Part shown: one piece after another, positions 47,493-56,364 of the stretch
Layout of the letters: each line of letters begins with the position of its first letter
Numbering within the stretch: position 1 is the first letter of the stretch
Source of the DNA: Novosphingobium sp. ST904
Lineage (GTDB): Bacteria > Pseudomonadota > Alphaproteobacteria > Sphingomonadales > Sphingomonadaceae
Direction of reading: 5' to 3'
Length of the DNA: 64,000 bases
Assembly: GCF_001298105.1 (NCBI RefSeq)
Contig: NZ_LGJH01000156.1
Span: 87,357-151,356, forward strand
The notes under the pieces: generated by a model
What the model was told of the DNA's origin: nothing
Database searches by the model: none
What the model saw: the letters and a program-made list of their open reading frames with translations, nothing else
Translations under genes and position numbers: made by a program

Positions 47493-48377
47493 CTAAGGCG
47501 CGCCGAAGGTCCAGCCCTCGGTACGGGCCAGTTCCTCCGTAAGATCAGTGGGTTTCCACAAGTCCGCGCGCGGGGCGGCGATGCGTAGCCAGGCGGCGGT
47601 GAGGAGTGCATCGGCGCTGTGATCGTCTATCGGGCCATCGCCCTCGACCGGCGGAGAGCCAAGTCCCGCAAGGGCGCCGTTCAGCGCATCATGGTCGGTC
47701 ATCTTGGCCCGGCCTGCTGGGCGTCCTGCGGCGACGGCAGCGAGGGTCGTGTAGATTTCGGTGACCACCGATCCCGCCTTCGGGAGCGGATCGACCGGCC
47801 ATACCGGCAGGGATCTGCCAAGGCGGTGCAGCAGCCGCATGCCGGTGAGGCTGGACTTACCGACTTGCGCGGCTCCGACCAGGTTGAAGTTGGAGTAGGG
47901 CCGGCAGCCGGCACGTGCCTGCGCCCGTTCGGTCACGCGCATGCGCCCTCTTCGATCCGGCGCATCCGGCAGATGGAAGTGCACGCCTTCCCGGCCGCCG
48001 TGACGGCGGAAGAATGCGCTGAGTTCCGGGTGATCGACGAAACTGGTCGCCGCGAGATGGCCGTCAGTCGCGCAGATGGCATCGACCAGCGCCCATAGCG
48101 CGCGGGCATCGGGAGGGCTTGCCGGCCAGCCGGGAAAGAATGAGCCGGCATCGGCGAAGGGAAGTGAGATGCCAAGGTCCAGGCCGATGAGCGTGTTTTC
48201 CGGCAGGCCCCGTTGCAGGAGGTCAAGCGCATCCTCGCGGGACCAGTGGACATGACCTTGCGGACGCAGCAGGACGGGCGGACCTTCCGGTCCGCAGAGG
48301 GCCACCGCGATGCCCTTTTGCCGCGGTCCCAGTGCACCGGACCAGTCGATTGCCATGAAATGCCGGAAGCGCGGCAT
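47493..48377 (-). CDS. DUF429-like predicted RNase H-fold protein
   Basis: A 294-residue protein. HFMAIDWSGALGPRQKGIAVAL at the N-terminus is the first strand pair of an RNase H-like fold with an acidic residue (D in AIDWS), then LIGLDLGISLPFA gives a second aspartate. DDHSADALLTAAWLR near the end supplies another D/D pair in the place of a catalytic helix. DUF429 proteins share this layout and are predicted nucleases. Nuclease activity is inferred only. It follows rarA by 9 bp, so the two are likely cotranscribed. Confidence 0.7.
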   Translation of the reverse strand: MPRFRHFMAIDWSGALGPRQKGIAVALCGPEGPPVLLRPQGHVHWSREDALDLLQRGLPENTLIGLDLGISLPFADAGSFFPGWPASPPDARALWALVDAICATDGHLAATSFVDHPELSAFFRRHGGREGVHFHLPDAPDRRGRMRVTERAQARAGCRPYSNFNLVGAAQVGKSSLTGMRLLHRLGRSLPVWPVDPLPKAGSVVTEIYTTLAAVAAGRPAGRAKMTDHDALNGALAGLGSPPVEGDGPIDDHSADALLTAAWLRIAAPRADLWKPTDLTEELARTEGWTFGAP

Positions 48378-48386
48378 GAGTTTGCC

Positions 48387-49709
48387 CTATTCCGCGCGGC
48401 GTTCGGCGCGCTTTCGGTCCCACCATTCCAGGCGCTTGAGGATTTCCCGTTCGAACCCGCGTTCCACCGGCTGGTAATAGGTCTGCGGTGCCATGTCTTC
48501 GGGCCAGTAGTCGTCGCCCGAAAAACCGTCAGGCGCGTCATGGTCGTAGGCATAGTCCTTGCCGTAGCCGATGTCCTTCATCAGCTTGGTCGGCGCGTTG
48601 AGGATATTGGCGGGCGGGGCGAGGGAGCCGGTTTCGCGGGCGCTCTTGAACGAGGATTTGAACGCGGTGTAGGCCGCGTTCGATTTCGGCGCCGTGGCGA
48701 GGTAGAGGCAGGCCTGCACGATCGCCAGTTCGCCTTCGGGAGAGCCGAGGAATTCGTAGGCATCCTTGGCCGCAAGGCATTGGACCAGCGCCTGCGGATC
48801 GGCCAGTCCCACGTCCTCGCTGGCGAAGCGCACGAGGCGGCGCAGCACGTAAAGAGGCTCTTCGCCCGCCGTCAGCATTCGCGCCATGTAGTAGAGCGCG
48901 GCTTGCGGATCGGAGCCGCGCAGCGACTTGTGAAGCGCGGAGATGAGGTTGTAGTGCCCGTCCCGGTCCTTGTCGTAAACCGCCACGCGGCGTTGCAGGA
49001 ACTGGCCCAGTCCGGCCGGATCGAGCGGCTCGGGGATTTTCGCGGAATAGAGCGTCTCGGCCTGGTTGAGCAGGAAGCGTCCGTCCCCGTCGGCCGATGC
49101 CACCAGCGCGGCACGCGCATCGCCATCGAGCGGAAGCGCGCCTTCGAGCGCTTCGCCTTTGTCGAGCAATGCACCGAGCGCCTCGGGGCCGAGCCGGTGC
49201 AGGATCAGCACTTGCGCGCGGCTGAGCAGCGCGGCGTTGAGTGCGAAGCTGGGGTTCTCCGTCGTGGCGCCGACAAGAGTGACGGTCCCGCGCTCGACGA
49301 ACGGAAGAAAGCCGTCCTGCTGGGCGCGGTTGAAGCGGTGGATCTCGTCCACGAACAGCAGCGTGCGCTGGCCGGCCCGCGCGGCGAGATCCGCTTCGGC
49401 GAATGCCTTCTTGAGGTCTGCCACGCCCGAAAATACCGCGGAGACGGCGGTGAAGCGCATGCCCACCGCATCGGCGAGCAGGCGTGCGATGCTGGTCTTC
49501 CCGGTGCCGGGCGGACCCCAGAGGATCATCGAGGACAGGCGGCCCGCCGCGACCATGCGGCCGATCGGTCCTTCCGGCCCGGTCAGGTGTTCCTGTCCCA
49601 CGACGTCGGCAAGCGTGCGCGGCCGCAGGCGGTCGGCGAGCGGGGCATCCTCGCGCGGGGCGTCAGGCGCGGGGGAGGGCGGAAGATCGTCGGCGAAAAG
49701 GTCGGCCAT
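48387..49709 (-). CDS. rarA: Replication-associated recombination protein A (RarA/MgsA)
   Basis: A 440-residue clamp-loader-like AAA+ ATPase. RPRTLADVVGQEHLTG, Walker A GPPGTGKTS from residue 65, DEIH at 121-124, sensor 1 TTENPSF, and the C-terminal tetramerisation domain (GSDPQAALYYMARML, ASEDVGLADPQAL, YKYPHD-like YAYDHDAPDGF) are present. It acts at stalled replication forks with RecA and SSB. It heads a likely operon with the DUF429-like gene. Confidence 0.95.
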   Translation of the reverse strand: MADLFADDLPPSPAPDAPREDAPLADRLRPRTLADVVGQEHLTGPEGPIGRMVAAGRLSSMILWGPPGTGKTSIARLLADAVGMRFTAVSAVFSGVADLKKAFAEADLAARAGQRTLLFVDEIHRFNRAQQDGFLPFVERGTVTLVGATTENPSFALNAALLSRAQVLILHRLGPEALGALLDKGEALEGALPLDGDARAALVASADGDGRFLLNQAETLYSAKIPEPLDPAGLGQFLQRRVAVYDKDRDGHYNLISALHKSLRGSDPQAALYYMARMLTAGEEPLYVLRRLVRFASEDVGLADPQALVQCLAAKDAYEFLGSPEGELAIVQACLYLATAPKSNAAYTAFKSSFKSARETGSLAPPANILNAPTKLMKDIGYGKDYAYDHDAPDGFSGDDYWPEDMAPQTYYQPVERGFEREILKRLEWWDRKRAERRAE

Positions 49710-49801
49710 GGGATCTATCTAGCGATTATGGCGCGCAATTGCATCGGTTCGGCGGCAGGAGTAGCCTGCCTGTCCATAAAACGGGACGAAAGGGACGGGA
49801 G

Positions 49802-50239
49802 ATGATCGGATCCACGCGCGTCAGGGCGCCTTGGCAGTTGTGGGTGGTAGGACTCGTCTCGCTGCTGTGGAATGCCTTCGGCTGTACCGATTTCGCCATG
49901 ACCGTGACGCGCAACCCGCAGTGGATGGCGCCTCTTTCGCCGGAGATGATCGACTGGCTGGACGCCGCGCCGACCTGGACCGTGGTGACCTGGGCGCTGG
50001 GCGTCTGGGGTGGGCTGGCGGGATCGCTGCTCCTGCTGCTGCGTTCGCGCTGGGCCGTCGCGGCCTTCACGATCTCGCTGCTCGGGCTTGCGGTGAACCA
50101 GCTCTATCCCTTCCTATCCGACGTGCCCGACATGATGAAGGGCGCCGGCAGCATTGCGCTGACGGCGACCATCTGGGCCGTGGCGGTGTTCCTGCTCTGG
50201 TATGCCGTCAGGATGCGGACGCGCCGGGTACTGGCCTGA
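49802..50239 (+). CDS. Hypothetical four-segment membrane protein
   Basis: A 145-residue protein with four hydrophobic segments (LWVVGLVSLLWNAFG, VTWALGVWGGLAGSLLLLL, AAFTISLLGLAVNQLYPFL, ALTATIWAVAVFLLWYAV) and a basic C-terminus (RMRTRRVLA). The ATG at 49802 has GGGAGATG just ahead. It resembles unnamed sphingomonad membrane proteins; no function is known. Confidence 0.78.
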   Translation: MIGSTRVRAPWQLWVVGLVSLLWNAFGCTDFAMTVTRNPQWMAPLSPEMIDWLDAAPTWTVVTWALGVWGGLAGSLLLLLRSRWAVAAFTISLLGLAVNQLYPFLSDVPDMMKGAGSIALTATIWAVAVFLLWYAVRMRTRRVLA

Positions 50240-50257
50240 CGGGCGCGCGGGGGCCGG

Positions 50258-51424
50258 TCAGCGCTTCGTGCGCTGCCGGATCAGGCGGACATACGTATCG
50301 GCGACGGCCTGGTTGATCCGGTCCCAGCTGAATTCGAGAGCGCGGGCTTCGCCGGCCAGGCCGTGGCTTTCGCGCAGGGCAGGGCTTTCGATATAGGCCT
50401 TGAGCGCTTCGGCGAACTGGTGGATCGCGCCGGGCGGGATCAACCTGCCGGAAGCGTGATCGCTGACCAGGCTCTGGCTGCCGGTGGCGGCGGCGGCCAC
50501 GACCGGCAGGCGGCAGGCCATGGCTTCCAGCGTGACATTGCCGAAGGTTTCGGTGACCGAGGGGTTGAACAGCATGTCCATGCCGGCGACCGCGCGGGCG
50601 AGGTCCGTGCCTTGCTGGAAACCGACGAAGGCAGCCTGCGGAAGGCGTGCCTCGAACCATTCGCGGGCAGGGCCTTCGCCGACCACGAGAACCCGGTGCG
50701 CGACGTTGCGGCGGCGCAGGTCGTCAAGCGTGTCGGAAAACACGTCGAGACCCTTTTCCATGACAAGCCGGCCGAGGAAGCCGACCACGACCTCATGATC
50801 GGCAATGCCGTGGCTGCGACGCCACGCCATGTCCCGCCGGTCGGGGTTGAAGATCTCGCGATCGACCCCGCGTGACCAGATCGACACGTCGTAGTTCATG
50901 CGCTGCTCGCGCAGGAGCTGCGCCATCGATTCCGAAGGCGCCACCAGGGCGTCGCAGCGGCGGTAGAAGCGGCGCAGGATCGCCTCGATCAGCGGCTCGC
51001 TCCAGGCCATATTGTAATAGCGAAGATAGGTCTCGAAACGCGTGTGCACCGATGCGAGCACGGGCAGCTTGCGGTTGCGGGCCCAGGTCACGGCCTGATG
51101 GCCAACCGGATCCGGCGACGAGACATGGACTATGTTCGGCGCGAATTCCTTGAGATCGCGCCGCGCCTTGCCGGCTATCGACAAGGGCATCCGGTATTCC
51201 GAACGCGTTGGGATAGGCATCGCGCGGATGCCGACAAGATCTCCGGTCGGTTCGAATGCGGGATTGTCGACGACGGGCGCGTAGACGCGAACTTGCGCGC
51301 CCTGGCGCAGAAGGTAGCCGACGAGGCGATTCAGCGCCTGGTTCGCTCCGTCACGGACATAGTTGTAGTTGCCCGAAAAAAGGGCAATTCGCAGGTCGGC
51401 GGTTTCCATGGTGGGCAGCCCCAT
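50258..51424 (-). CDS. GT4-family glycosyltransferase
   Basis: A 388-residue GT-B enzyme. The N-terminal acceptor domain begins LRIALFSGNYNYVRDGANQAL, and the C-terminal nucleotide-sugar domain has VVGFLGRLVMEKGLDVF and the E-x7-E motif in NPSVTETFGNVTLEAMACRLP. It fits retaining mannosyl- or glucosyltransferases that build glycolipids. Sphingomonads carry glycosphingolipids in place of LPS, so an envelope glycolipid role is attractive but not shown. The ATG at 51424 has GGGAGG 3 bases upstream; a later ATG at 51409 is also possible. Confidence 0.9.
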   Translation of the reverse strand: MGLPTMETADLRIALFSGNYNYVRDGANQALNRLVGYLLRQGAQVRVYAPVVDNPAFEPTGDLVGIRAMPIPTRSEYRMPLSIAGKARRDLKEFAPNIVHVSSPDPVGHQAVTWARNRKLPVLASVHTRFETYLRYYNMAWSEPLIEAILRRFYRRCDALVAPSESMAQLLREQRMNYDVSIWSRGVDREIFNPDRRDMAWRRSHGIADHEVVVGFLGRLVMEKGLDVFSDTLDDLRRRNVAHRVLVVGEGPAREWFEARLPQAAFVGFQQGTDLARAVAGMDMLFNPSVTETFGNVTLEAMACRLPVVAAAATGSQSLVSDHASGRLIPPGAIHQFAEALKAYIESPALRESHGLAGEARALEFSWDRINQAVADTYVRLIRQRTKR

Positions 51425-51519
51425 AGCCTCCCTCGCTGCAATTGGCGAGTGGACTTCACGGATGCGTGTGGGAACCTGCGGAAAACCGCGACTGCGTTCA
51501 TTGCCTTGGGGACGGTCGC

Positions 51520-52029
51520 CTAGCGGCGCCAATCCCTGCGGCGATCGTCCCGGCGCCGGTCATCCCTGCGCCAGTCCCGCCGGCGATCGTCCCGCCAGCC
51601 ATCCCGGCCGCGATCCCAGCGGCGATCGTGGCCCCAGCCACGACGATCGTCCCGCCAGCCGCGACGGTCGTCCCGCCAGCGGTCCCGGCCGGCCCAACGG
51701 TCGCGGTAGTAGGGGGCATAGTACCGGTCGTAGTAGCGATCGCGGTAGTAGCGGTTGGGCGCGCCCTCATAATAATAGTAATAGCCCGGCCGATCGCGCA
51801 CGGTAACGTAGCGACGGGAATCGTAATAGCCGCGATCGTAATAGCGACCATCATCCCGGTCGGCGAGCGCCGCCCCGAGAGCCAGGCCGATGATTCCGGC
51901 GCCGATGGCCACGGCAGCATCGTTGCCGCCCCGATCGTAGTAATCGCGCGCCATCGCGGGCGCCGATGCGGTCAGGGCCGATGCCGCAAGGGCGGTGGCC
52001 AGACCCAGGGTCTTCCAAGTCAGTTTCAT
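51520..52029 (-). CDS. Secreted Gly-zipper/Arg-Asp-Tyr-rich protein 1
   Basis: A 169-residue protein with a signal peptide (LGLATALAASALTASAPAMA) and a short glycine-rich hydrophobic helix (VAIGAGIIGLALGAALA). Tyr/Arg/Asp low complexity follows, ending in repeats of the type DDRR-x-WR. It is a paralogue of the gene at 52263-52643: both share ARDYxxGGNDxAAVAIGAG. The basic, tyrosine-rich tail suggests a surface or cell-wall-associated role. No family function is known. Confidence 0.82.
   Translation of the reverse strand: MKLTWKTLGLATALAASALTASAPAMARDYYDRGGNDAAVAIGAGIIGLALGAALADRDDGRYYDRGYYDSRRYVTVRDRPGYYYYYEGAPNRYYRDRYYDRYYAPYYRDRWAGRDRWRDDRRGWRDDRRGWGHDRRWDRGRDGWRDDRRRDWRRDDRRRDDRRRDWRR
51545..51690 (-). 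repeat. Short in-gene repeats encoding DDRR-x-WR units
   Basis: Imperfect 12-20 bp units around GATCGTCCCGCCAGC (for example 51585-51600, 51645-51660, 51666-51680) encode the Arg/Asp tail of the secreted protein. These tracts are prone to length change and assembly error. Confidence 0.75.
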
Positions 52030-52180
52030 GATATCGCACTCCTTTCCGGGCCAACCAAGTTACGGCGGAATCAGCGGGCACGTTGGATTGTCAGGATCGC
52101 CTGGGGGCACTGAACTAGGGGTGAACTTTCCGTTCAGTACGGGACGAGGCGAGACGCGCTTTCGCCGGGATGCAAATGAA

Positions 52181-52213
52181 AGACGCCCGGCCAGGAGGAA
52201 TGGCCGGGCGTCT
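52181..52213 (-). terminator. Terminator-like hairpin after secreted protein 2
   Basis: A perfect 13-bp stem (52181-52193 / 52201-52213) with a 7-nt loop, 50 bp past the stop of the gene at 52263, on the minus strand. A TTCAT run follows on that strand. Confidence 0.6.
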
Positions 52214-52262
52214 CTGGCAGGCGGCGAGGGGTATTGTCCGCCTGCCTCGGTGGCTCGTGGGA

Positions 52263-52643
52263 TCAGTAGCCGCGGCGGTAGTCGCCACGGTCATGGTCGT
52301 AGCCCCGGCGATAATCGCCGCGCTGGTTGCGATAGTAATCGTCACGGCTGTGGCGCCCGCCATCGCGGTCCCAGTACCAGCCGTCGCGATATTCCCAGCC
52401 GCTGCCGTAGCCGGGGGTATAGGCATAGCTGCTGTCGTAATAGCGATCGCGATCGCGGTCATGATCGTTGCTGTTCGAGGCGATGATCGCGCCGAGAGCC
52501 AGACCGATCACGCCCGCGCCGATGGCGACGGCTGCGGTATTGTCGTTGCCGCGATGATAGTCGCGGGCCATCGCCGGAGTGGCGCCGGCAAGCGCGGTGG
52601 CGGCAAGAGCGGCGGTAATGGTCGCGTTACGGAAGAAGGTCAT
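52263..52643 (-). CDS. Secreted Gly-zipper/Arg-Asp-Tyr-rich protein 2
   Basis: A 126-residue paralogue of the protein at 51520-52029. A signal peptide (AALAATALAGATPAMA), the same VAIGAGVIGLALGAII helix, then a Tyr/Asp/Arg-rich tail with a WEYRDGWYWDRD block and repeats of GDYRRGY. No known domain. The pair probably arose by tandem duplication, and the tails have diverged. Confidence 0.82.
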   Translation of the reverse strand: MTFFRNATITAALAATALAGATPAMARDYHRGNDNTAAVAIGAGVIGLALGAIIASNSNDHDRDRDRYYDSSYAYTPGYGSGWEYRDGWYWDRDGGRHSRDDYYRNQRGDYRRGYDHDRGDYRRGY

Positions 52644-52917
52644 TGGTCGAAACTCCTTGCGGGGAAGGTGCTCCGGAGGGGCCGGGGTCTCATCCCTTGT
52701 TGAGTTTCTTCTACGCCTCCGCTTCTGAACCGGATCGAAGCAGGTTCAGCAGAATTCGTTCAGGTTTGTACGAGTTTGTATGAACCTGGCACACCTTTTC
52801 CGGTCGGCGTTTTCGGCCTGCCCCATCCTGCTCCTCGGCTCGGCGCAAGACCGGCAACTAAAGCGGCGCTCCAGTCTTCGGGGAAGGCAAGACACGAATA
52901 GTGACAGGGATATTATC

Positions 52918-53793
52918 ATGAAAACGCTACGCTTTCTCACGTCGGCGGTGAGCCTCGCCGCTGCCGCCGCGGCTCTGCCCGCCATGGCGCAAGAGGATGC
53001 CGCCGCGCCGATGGCGACTGACACGCCCGCACGCAACAGCCATTTCGACGGTCCCTACATCCAGGCCTTCGGCGGTCTTTCCGCTCGTGGAAACGATCGC
53101 GGCGACAGTCTGCGTTTCGATACCGATGGCGATGGCCGCTACGACAACACCGTGAATACGGCGGGCGGCGCCAATGCGTTCAGTCCGGGCTTCTGCAATG
53201 GCCGTGCGCGCGGCGCCACTCCGGCGGATGGGTGCCGCAGTGACAAGGACGGTGCGGAGTACGGCGTCCGTTTCGGATATGACAAGCGCATGGGCAACTT
53301 CGTGCTCGGCGGCCTGGTCGAGGGCGTGAAGAGCGAAGCAAAGGATGCGACCTCCGGCTTCAGCACGACGCCGGCGAGCTACTCGATCCAGCGCAAGCTC
53401 GACTACGGTGTCTCCGGTCGTCTGCGGGCAGGCTATACGCCCGGCGGCGGGGCGCTGTTCTATGTGACCGGCGGCGGCGGGATGGCCAAGATCGACCATC
53501 AGTTCCAGACCACCAATGAAGTGAATTCGTTCGATCCGCAGCGCAACAACAAGATGGTCTGGGGTTGGCAGGCCGGCGGTGGCGGCGAGATCATGGTCGC
53601 CCGCAATGTCAGCCTCGGCCTCGAATATCTCTACAATCGCTACAACGACAACAAGTACAATGTCGAAGTGGGTCCGGGCACTGCTCCGGCAACCAATCCA
53701 TTCCTGATCGATTCGGGCTCGACCCGGATCAAGGGTTCGGACAAGAACTTCGACTATCACTCGCTCCGCGCGACCCTGGGTTTCCAGTTCTGA
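52918..53793 (+). CDS. Outer-membrane beta-barrel protein
   Basis: A 291-residue protein with a signal peptide (residues 1-24, ending AMA). Residues 35-291 form alternating strands ending in an aromatic C-terminus (LRATLGFQF), the BamA sorting signal. FDGPYIQAFGGLSARGN starts the barrel, and YGVRFGYDKRMGNFVLGG plus VSGRLRAGYTPGG are typical of the OmpA/Opa-like small barrels. Two cysteines lie in an extracellular loop. A family role such as adhesion or porin activity cannot be fixed. It has a terminator 36 bp downstream. Confidence 0.9.
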   Translation: MKTLRFLTSAVSLAAAAAALPAMAQEDAAAPMATDTPARNSHFDGPYIQAFGGLSARGNDRGDSLRFDTDGDGRYDNTVNTAGGANAFSPGFCNGRARGATPADGCRSDKDGAEYGVRFGYDKRMGNFVLGGLVEGVKSEAKDATSGFSTTPASYSIQRKLDYGVSGRLRAGYTPGGGALFYVTGGGGMAKIDHQFQTTNEVNSFDPQRNNKMVWGWQAGGGGEIMVARNVSLGLEYLYNRYNDNKYNVEVGPGTAPATNPFLIDSGSTRIKGSDKNFDYHSLRATLGFQF

Positions 53794-53829
53794 CCATCTG
53801 ACAAGATTGGGAGAGAGCCGAAAACGGCA

Positions 53830-53859
53830 ACGGGCGGCAACCTTGCGGTTGCCGCCCGT
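53830..53859. terminator. Hairpin between the outer-membrane protein gene and typA
   Basis: A 13-bp stem (53830-53842 / 53847-53859, loop TTGC) between convergent genes. T-rich bases follow loosely on the plus side. Confidence 0.7.
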
Positions 53860-53918
53860 CATGTTTCCGGATCCGGCTTTCAGATCCTGTCCGATCCCGG
53901 CGCCAGGGCGCCGAGAGA

Positions 53919-55748
53919 TCAGGCGTCCTTCTTGCGGCTCTGCTTCTTGCGCTCGTTCGGGTCGAGGTAGGCCTTGCGCAGACGGATCGACTGCGGGGTC
54001 ACTTCGACCATTTCATCGTCGTCGATGTAAGCGATCGCCTGCTCCAGCGTCATGACGCGGGGCGGGGTGAGGCGGATGGCGTCGTCCTTGCCGGTCGAAC
54101 GGAAGTTCGTCAGCTGCTTCGACTTCATCGGGTTCACTTCGAGATCGTCGGGCTTGGCGTTTTCGCCGATGATCATGCCTTCGTAGATCTTTTCCTGCGG
54201 CTTCACGAACAGGATGCCGCGATCTTCGAGGCTGTTCAGCGCGTAGCCCACGGCCTCACCGGTGCCGTTCGAGATCAGCACGCCGTTCTGGCGGCCTTCG
54301 ATCGGACCCTTGTGGCTGTCGTACTTCTCGAACAGGCGGTTCATGATGCCGGTGCCGCGGGTGTCCGAGAGGAACTCGCCGTGGTAGCCGATCAGGCCGC
54401 GCGAAGGAGCCGAGAAGGTGATGCGGGTCTTGCCGGCGCCCGAAGGACGCATGTCGGTAAGCTCGGCCTTGCGGCGCTGCATCTTCTCGACGACCGTGCC
54501 CGAGAATTCGTCGTCCACGTCGATCACGACGGTTTCGTACGGTTCGGTGCGGCCACCCTTCTCGTCCTTGCCGAACAGCACGCGCGGACGGCTGATGCCC
54601 AGCTCGAAGCCTTCGCGGCGCATCGTTTCGATCACGACGCCCAGCTGAAGTTCGCCGCGACCGGCCACTTCGAAGCTGTCGCGGTCGGCCGATTCGGTGA
54701 CGCGGATGGCGACGTTGGTTTCCGCTTCGCGCATCAGGCGGTCGCGGATCATGCGGCTGGTGACCTTGTCGCCTTCACGGCCCGCGAGCGGCGAGTCGTT
54801 GACGGCAAAGCGCATCGCCAGGGTCGGCGGATCGATCGGCTGCGCCTGGATCGCGGTGGAAACCGAAGGATCGGCGATGGTGTTCGACACGGTGGCCTTT
54901 TCGAGGCCGGCCAGCGCGATGATGTCACCGGCGCGGGCTTCTTCCACGGGAACGCGGTCAAGGCCACGGAACGACAGCACCTTGGTGGCGCGGCCGACTT
55001 CGATAACCTTGCCGTCCATGTCGATGGCGCGGATCGGGTCGTTGACCTTCAGCGTGCCCGACTGGACGCGGCCGGTGAGGACGCGGCCCATGAAGTTGTC
55101 GCGATCAAGCAGGGTGGCGAGGAACGAGAACGGCGCGTCCTGATCGAGGTCAGGGGCCGGAACGTGCTCGACGATCTTTTCGAACAGCGGGGTCAGGTTG
55201 CCTTCGCGGGCATCCGGATCGTAGCTGGCGTAGCCGTTGCGGCCCGAAGCGTAGAGGGTCGGGAAGTCGAGCTGTTCGTCGTTGGCGTCGAGGCTGACGA
55301 AGAGGTCGAACACTTCGTCCAGCACTTCGGCGTGACGGCCGTCGGGACGGTCGATCTTGTTGACGACGACGATCGGCTTCAGGCCGAGGCCGAGCGCCTT
55401 GCCGGTGACGAACTTCGTCTGCGGCATCGCGCCTTCCGACGAGTCCACCAGCAGGACGACGCCGTCGACCATCGAGAGGATGCGTTCCACTTCGGCGCCG
55501 AAGTCGGCGTGGCCGGGGGTGTCGACGATGTTGATGCGGTAGCCGTTCCACTCGATCGAAGTCGGCTTCGCAAGGATGGTGATCCCGCGTTCCTTTTCGA
55601 GGTCGTTCGAGTCCATCGCACGTTCTTCGATGCGCTGGTTGTCACGGAAGGTGCCGGACTGGCGGAAAAGCTGGTCGACGAGGGTGGTCTTGCCATGGTC
55701 GACGTGCGCAATGATCGCAATATTGCGCAAGGGAAGCGGGGCTGACAT
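53919..55748 (-). CDS. typA: Ribosome-associated GTPase TypA/BipA
   Basis: A 609-residue translational GTPase. G1 AHVDHGKTT at 14-22, the switch region RGITILAKPT, G3 DTPGHADFG and G4 VVNKIDRPD are all present. The EF-G-like domains III and V and the BipA-specific C-terminal domain (GMIIGENAKPDDLEVNPMK, KQLTNFRSTGKDDA, EQAIAYIDDDEMVEVTP) complete it. It assists ribosome assembly and stress growth. The frame is open further upstream, but the ATG at 55748 starts the conserved fold. Confidence 0.96.
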   Translation of the reverse strand: MSAPLPLRNIAIIAHVDHGKTTLVDQLFRQSGTFRDNQRIEERAMDSNDLEKERGITILAKPTSIEWNGYRINIVDTPGHADFGAEVERILSMVDGVVLLVDSSEGAMPQTKFVTGKALGLGLKPIVVVNKIDRPDGRHAEVLDEVFDLFVSLDANDEQLDFPTLYASGRNGYASYDPDAREGNLTPLFEKIVEHVPAPDLDQDAPFSFLATLLDRDNFMGRVLTGRVQSGTLKVNDPIRAIDMDGKVIEVGRATKVLSFRGLDRVPVEEARAGDIIALAGLEKATVSNTIADPSVSTAIQAQPIDPPTLAMRFAVNDSPLAGREGDKVTSRMIRDRLMREAETNVAIRVTESADRDSFEVAGRGELQLGVVIETMRREGFELGISRPRVLFGKDEKGGRTEPYETVVIDVDDEFSGTVVEKMQRRKAELTDMRPSGAGKTRITFSAPSRGLIGYHGEFLSDTRGTGIMNRLFEKYDSHKGPIEGRQNGVLISNGTGEAVGYALNSLEDRGILFVKPQEKIYEGMIIGENAKPDDLEVNPMKSKQLTNFRSTGKDDAIRLTPPRVMTLEQAIAYIDDDEMVEVTPQSIRLRKAYLDPNERKKQSRKKDA

Positions 55749-55949
55749 GCAGTGCCTATCGGTTCGAGGAGTTGGCCAGCAGCGCATGCTGCGCCGCAAA
55801 ATTGGCGCGCCCTTACCTGATATGCGCGTTTGCGGCAAGCGCTGAGCCGATGGGCGCAACCGTTGCCTGTCTGCCACAGCTGCCCGGAAGACCTGCCGGA
55901 ACCCTTTTGAGTGATTGTTCAGGCCGCACAAATCGCCTAATGTCCTCCC

Positions 55950-56197
55950 TGTAATCAAGGCGAGACGGCGCTAACAAAAAAAGTGCCGCCGCATGGAGAG
56001 AGGAATGCCGAGGCTCCCCCACACAGGGCGTTTCGCCAGACCTGGTTGAACAAGAATCCAGTCGTGCCTTCTGGGCGCGGCGGCGCGTTGCCGGCTAAAG
56101 CTCGGAACGCGAAAGCGCGGACCTGAGCGGCAGGGAGGAGGCGCAAGGGATCGCAAACTCAGCCAGGGGCGCCGGGCTTTGCCTGAGCGCCCCTTTT
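55950..56197 (+). ncRNA. Candidate unassigned RNA with intrinsic terminator
   Basis: The 616-bp gap between typA and the RDD gene holds no credible ORF, but it ends at 56166-56197 in a good terminator. A TTGTTC box (55915-55920) and TAATGT (55938-55943), 17 bp apart, could start a transcript near 55950, giving about 250 nt. The interval has several hairpins, for example CGGCGCT/AGTGCCG near 55966-55990 and CGCGTT/AACGCG near 56083-56110. I could not match it to 6S, SRP, tmRNA or RNase P RNA. It may equally be a decayed gene. Confidence 0.35.
56166..56197 (+). terminator. Intrinsic terminator with no gene ahead
   Basis: A 7-bp GGGGCGC / GCGCCCC stem (56166-56172 / 56187-56193) with TTTT directly after. 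No plus-strand gene precedes it within 2 kb, and the RDD gene begins 168 bp further on. Confidence 0.75.
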
Positions 56198-56364
56198 CCT
56201 GTGGCATCCGCGCGGATCGGCTGAAGCGGTCTTTTCGGCAGGTAAACGTGTCATAACATTTGCAATTTTGGCTTCGTCATCGCGGTTTCGATGGCTACGC
56301 TGTTTCAGGGCGGCCGTGTCTTGCGGTCGGCAAACATCGTGCTTCGAACAAGGGGATAGCGAAG

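Noticed and set aside
51545..51690. CRISPR-like short repeats
   Set aside because: Units are imperfect, in frame, not evenly spaced and encode a protein tail; no cas genes are near.
55950..56197. 6S RNA, SRP RNA, tmRNA or RNase P RNA
   Set aside because: None of their conserved motifs could be found; kept only as an unassigned RNA candidate.
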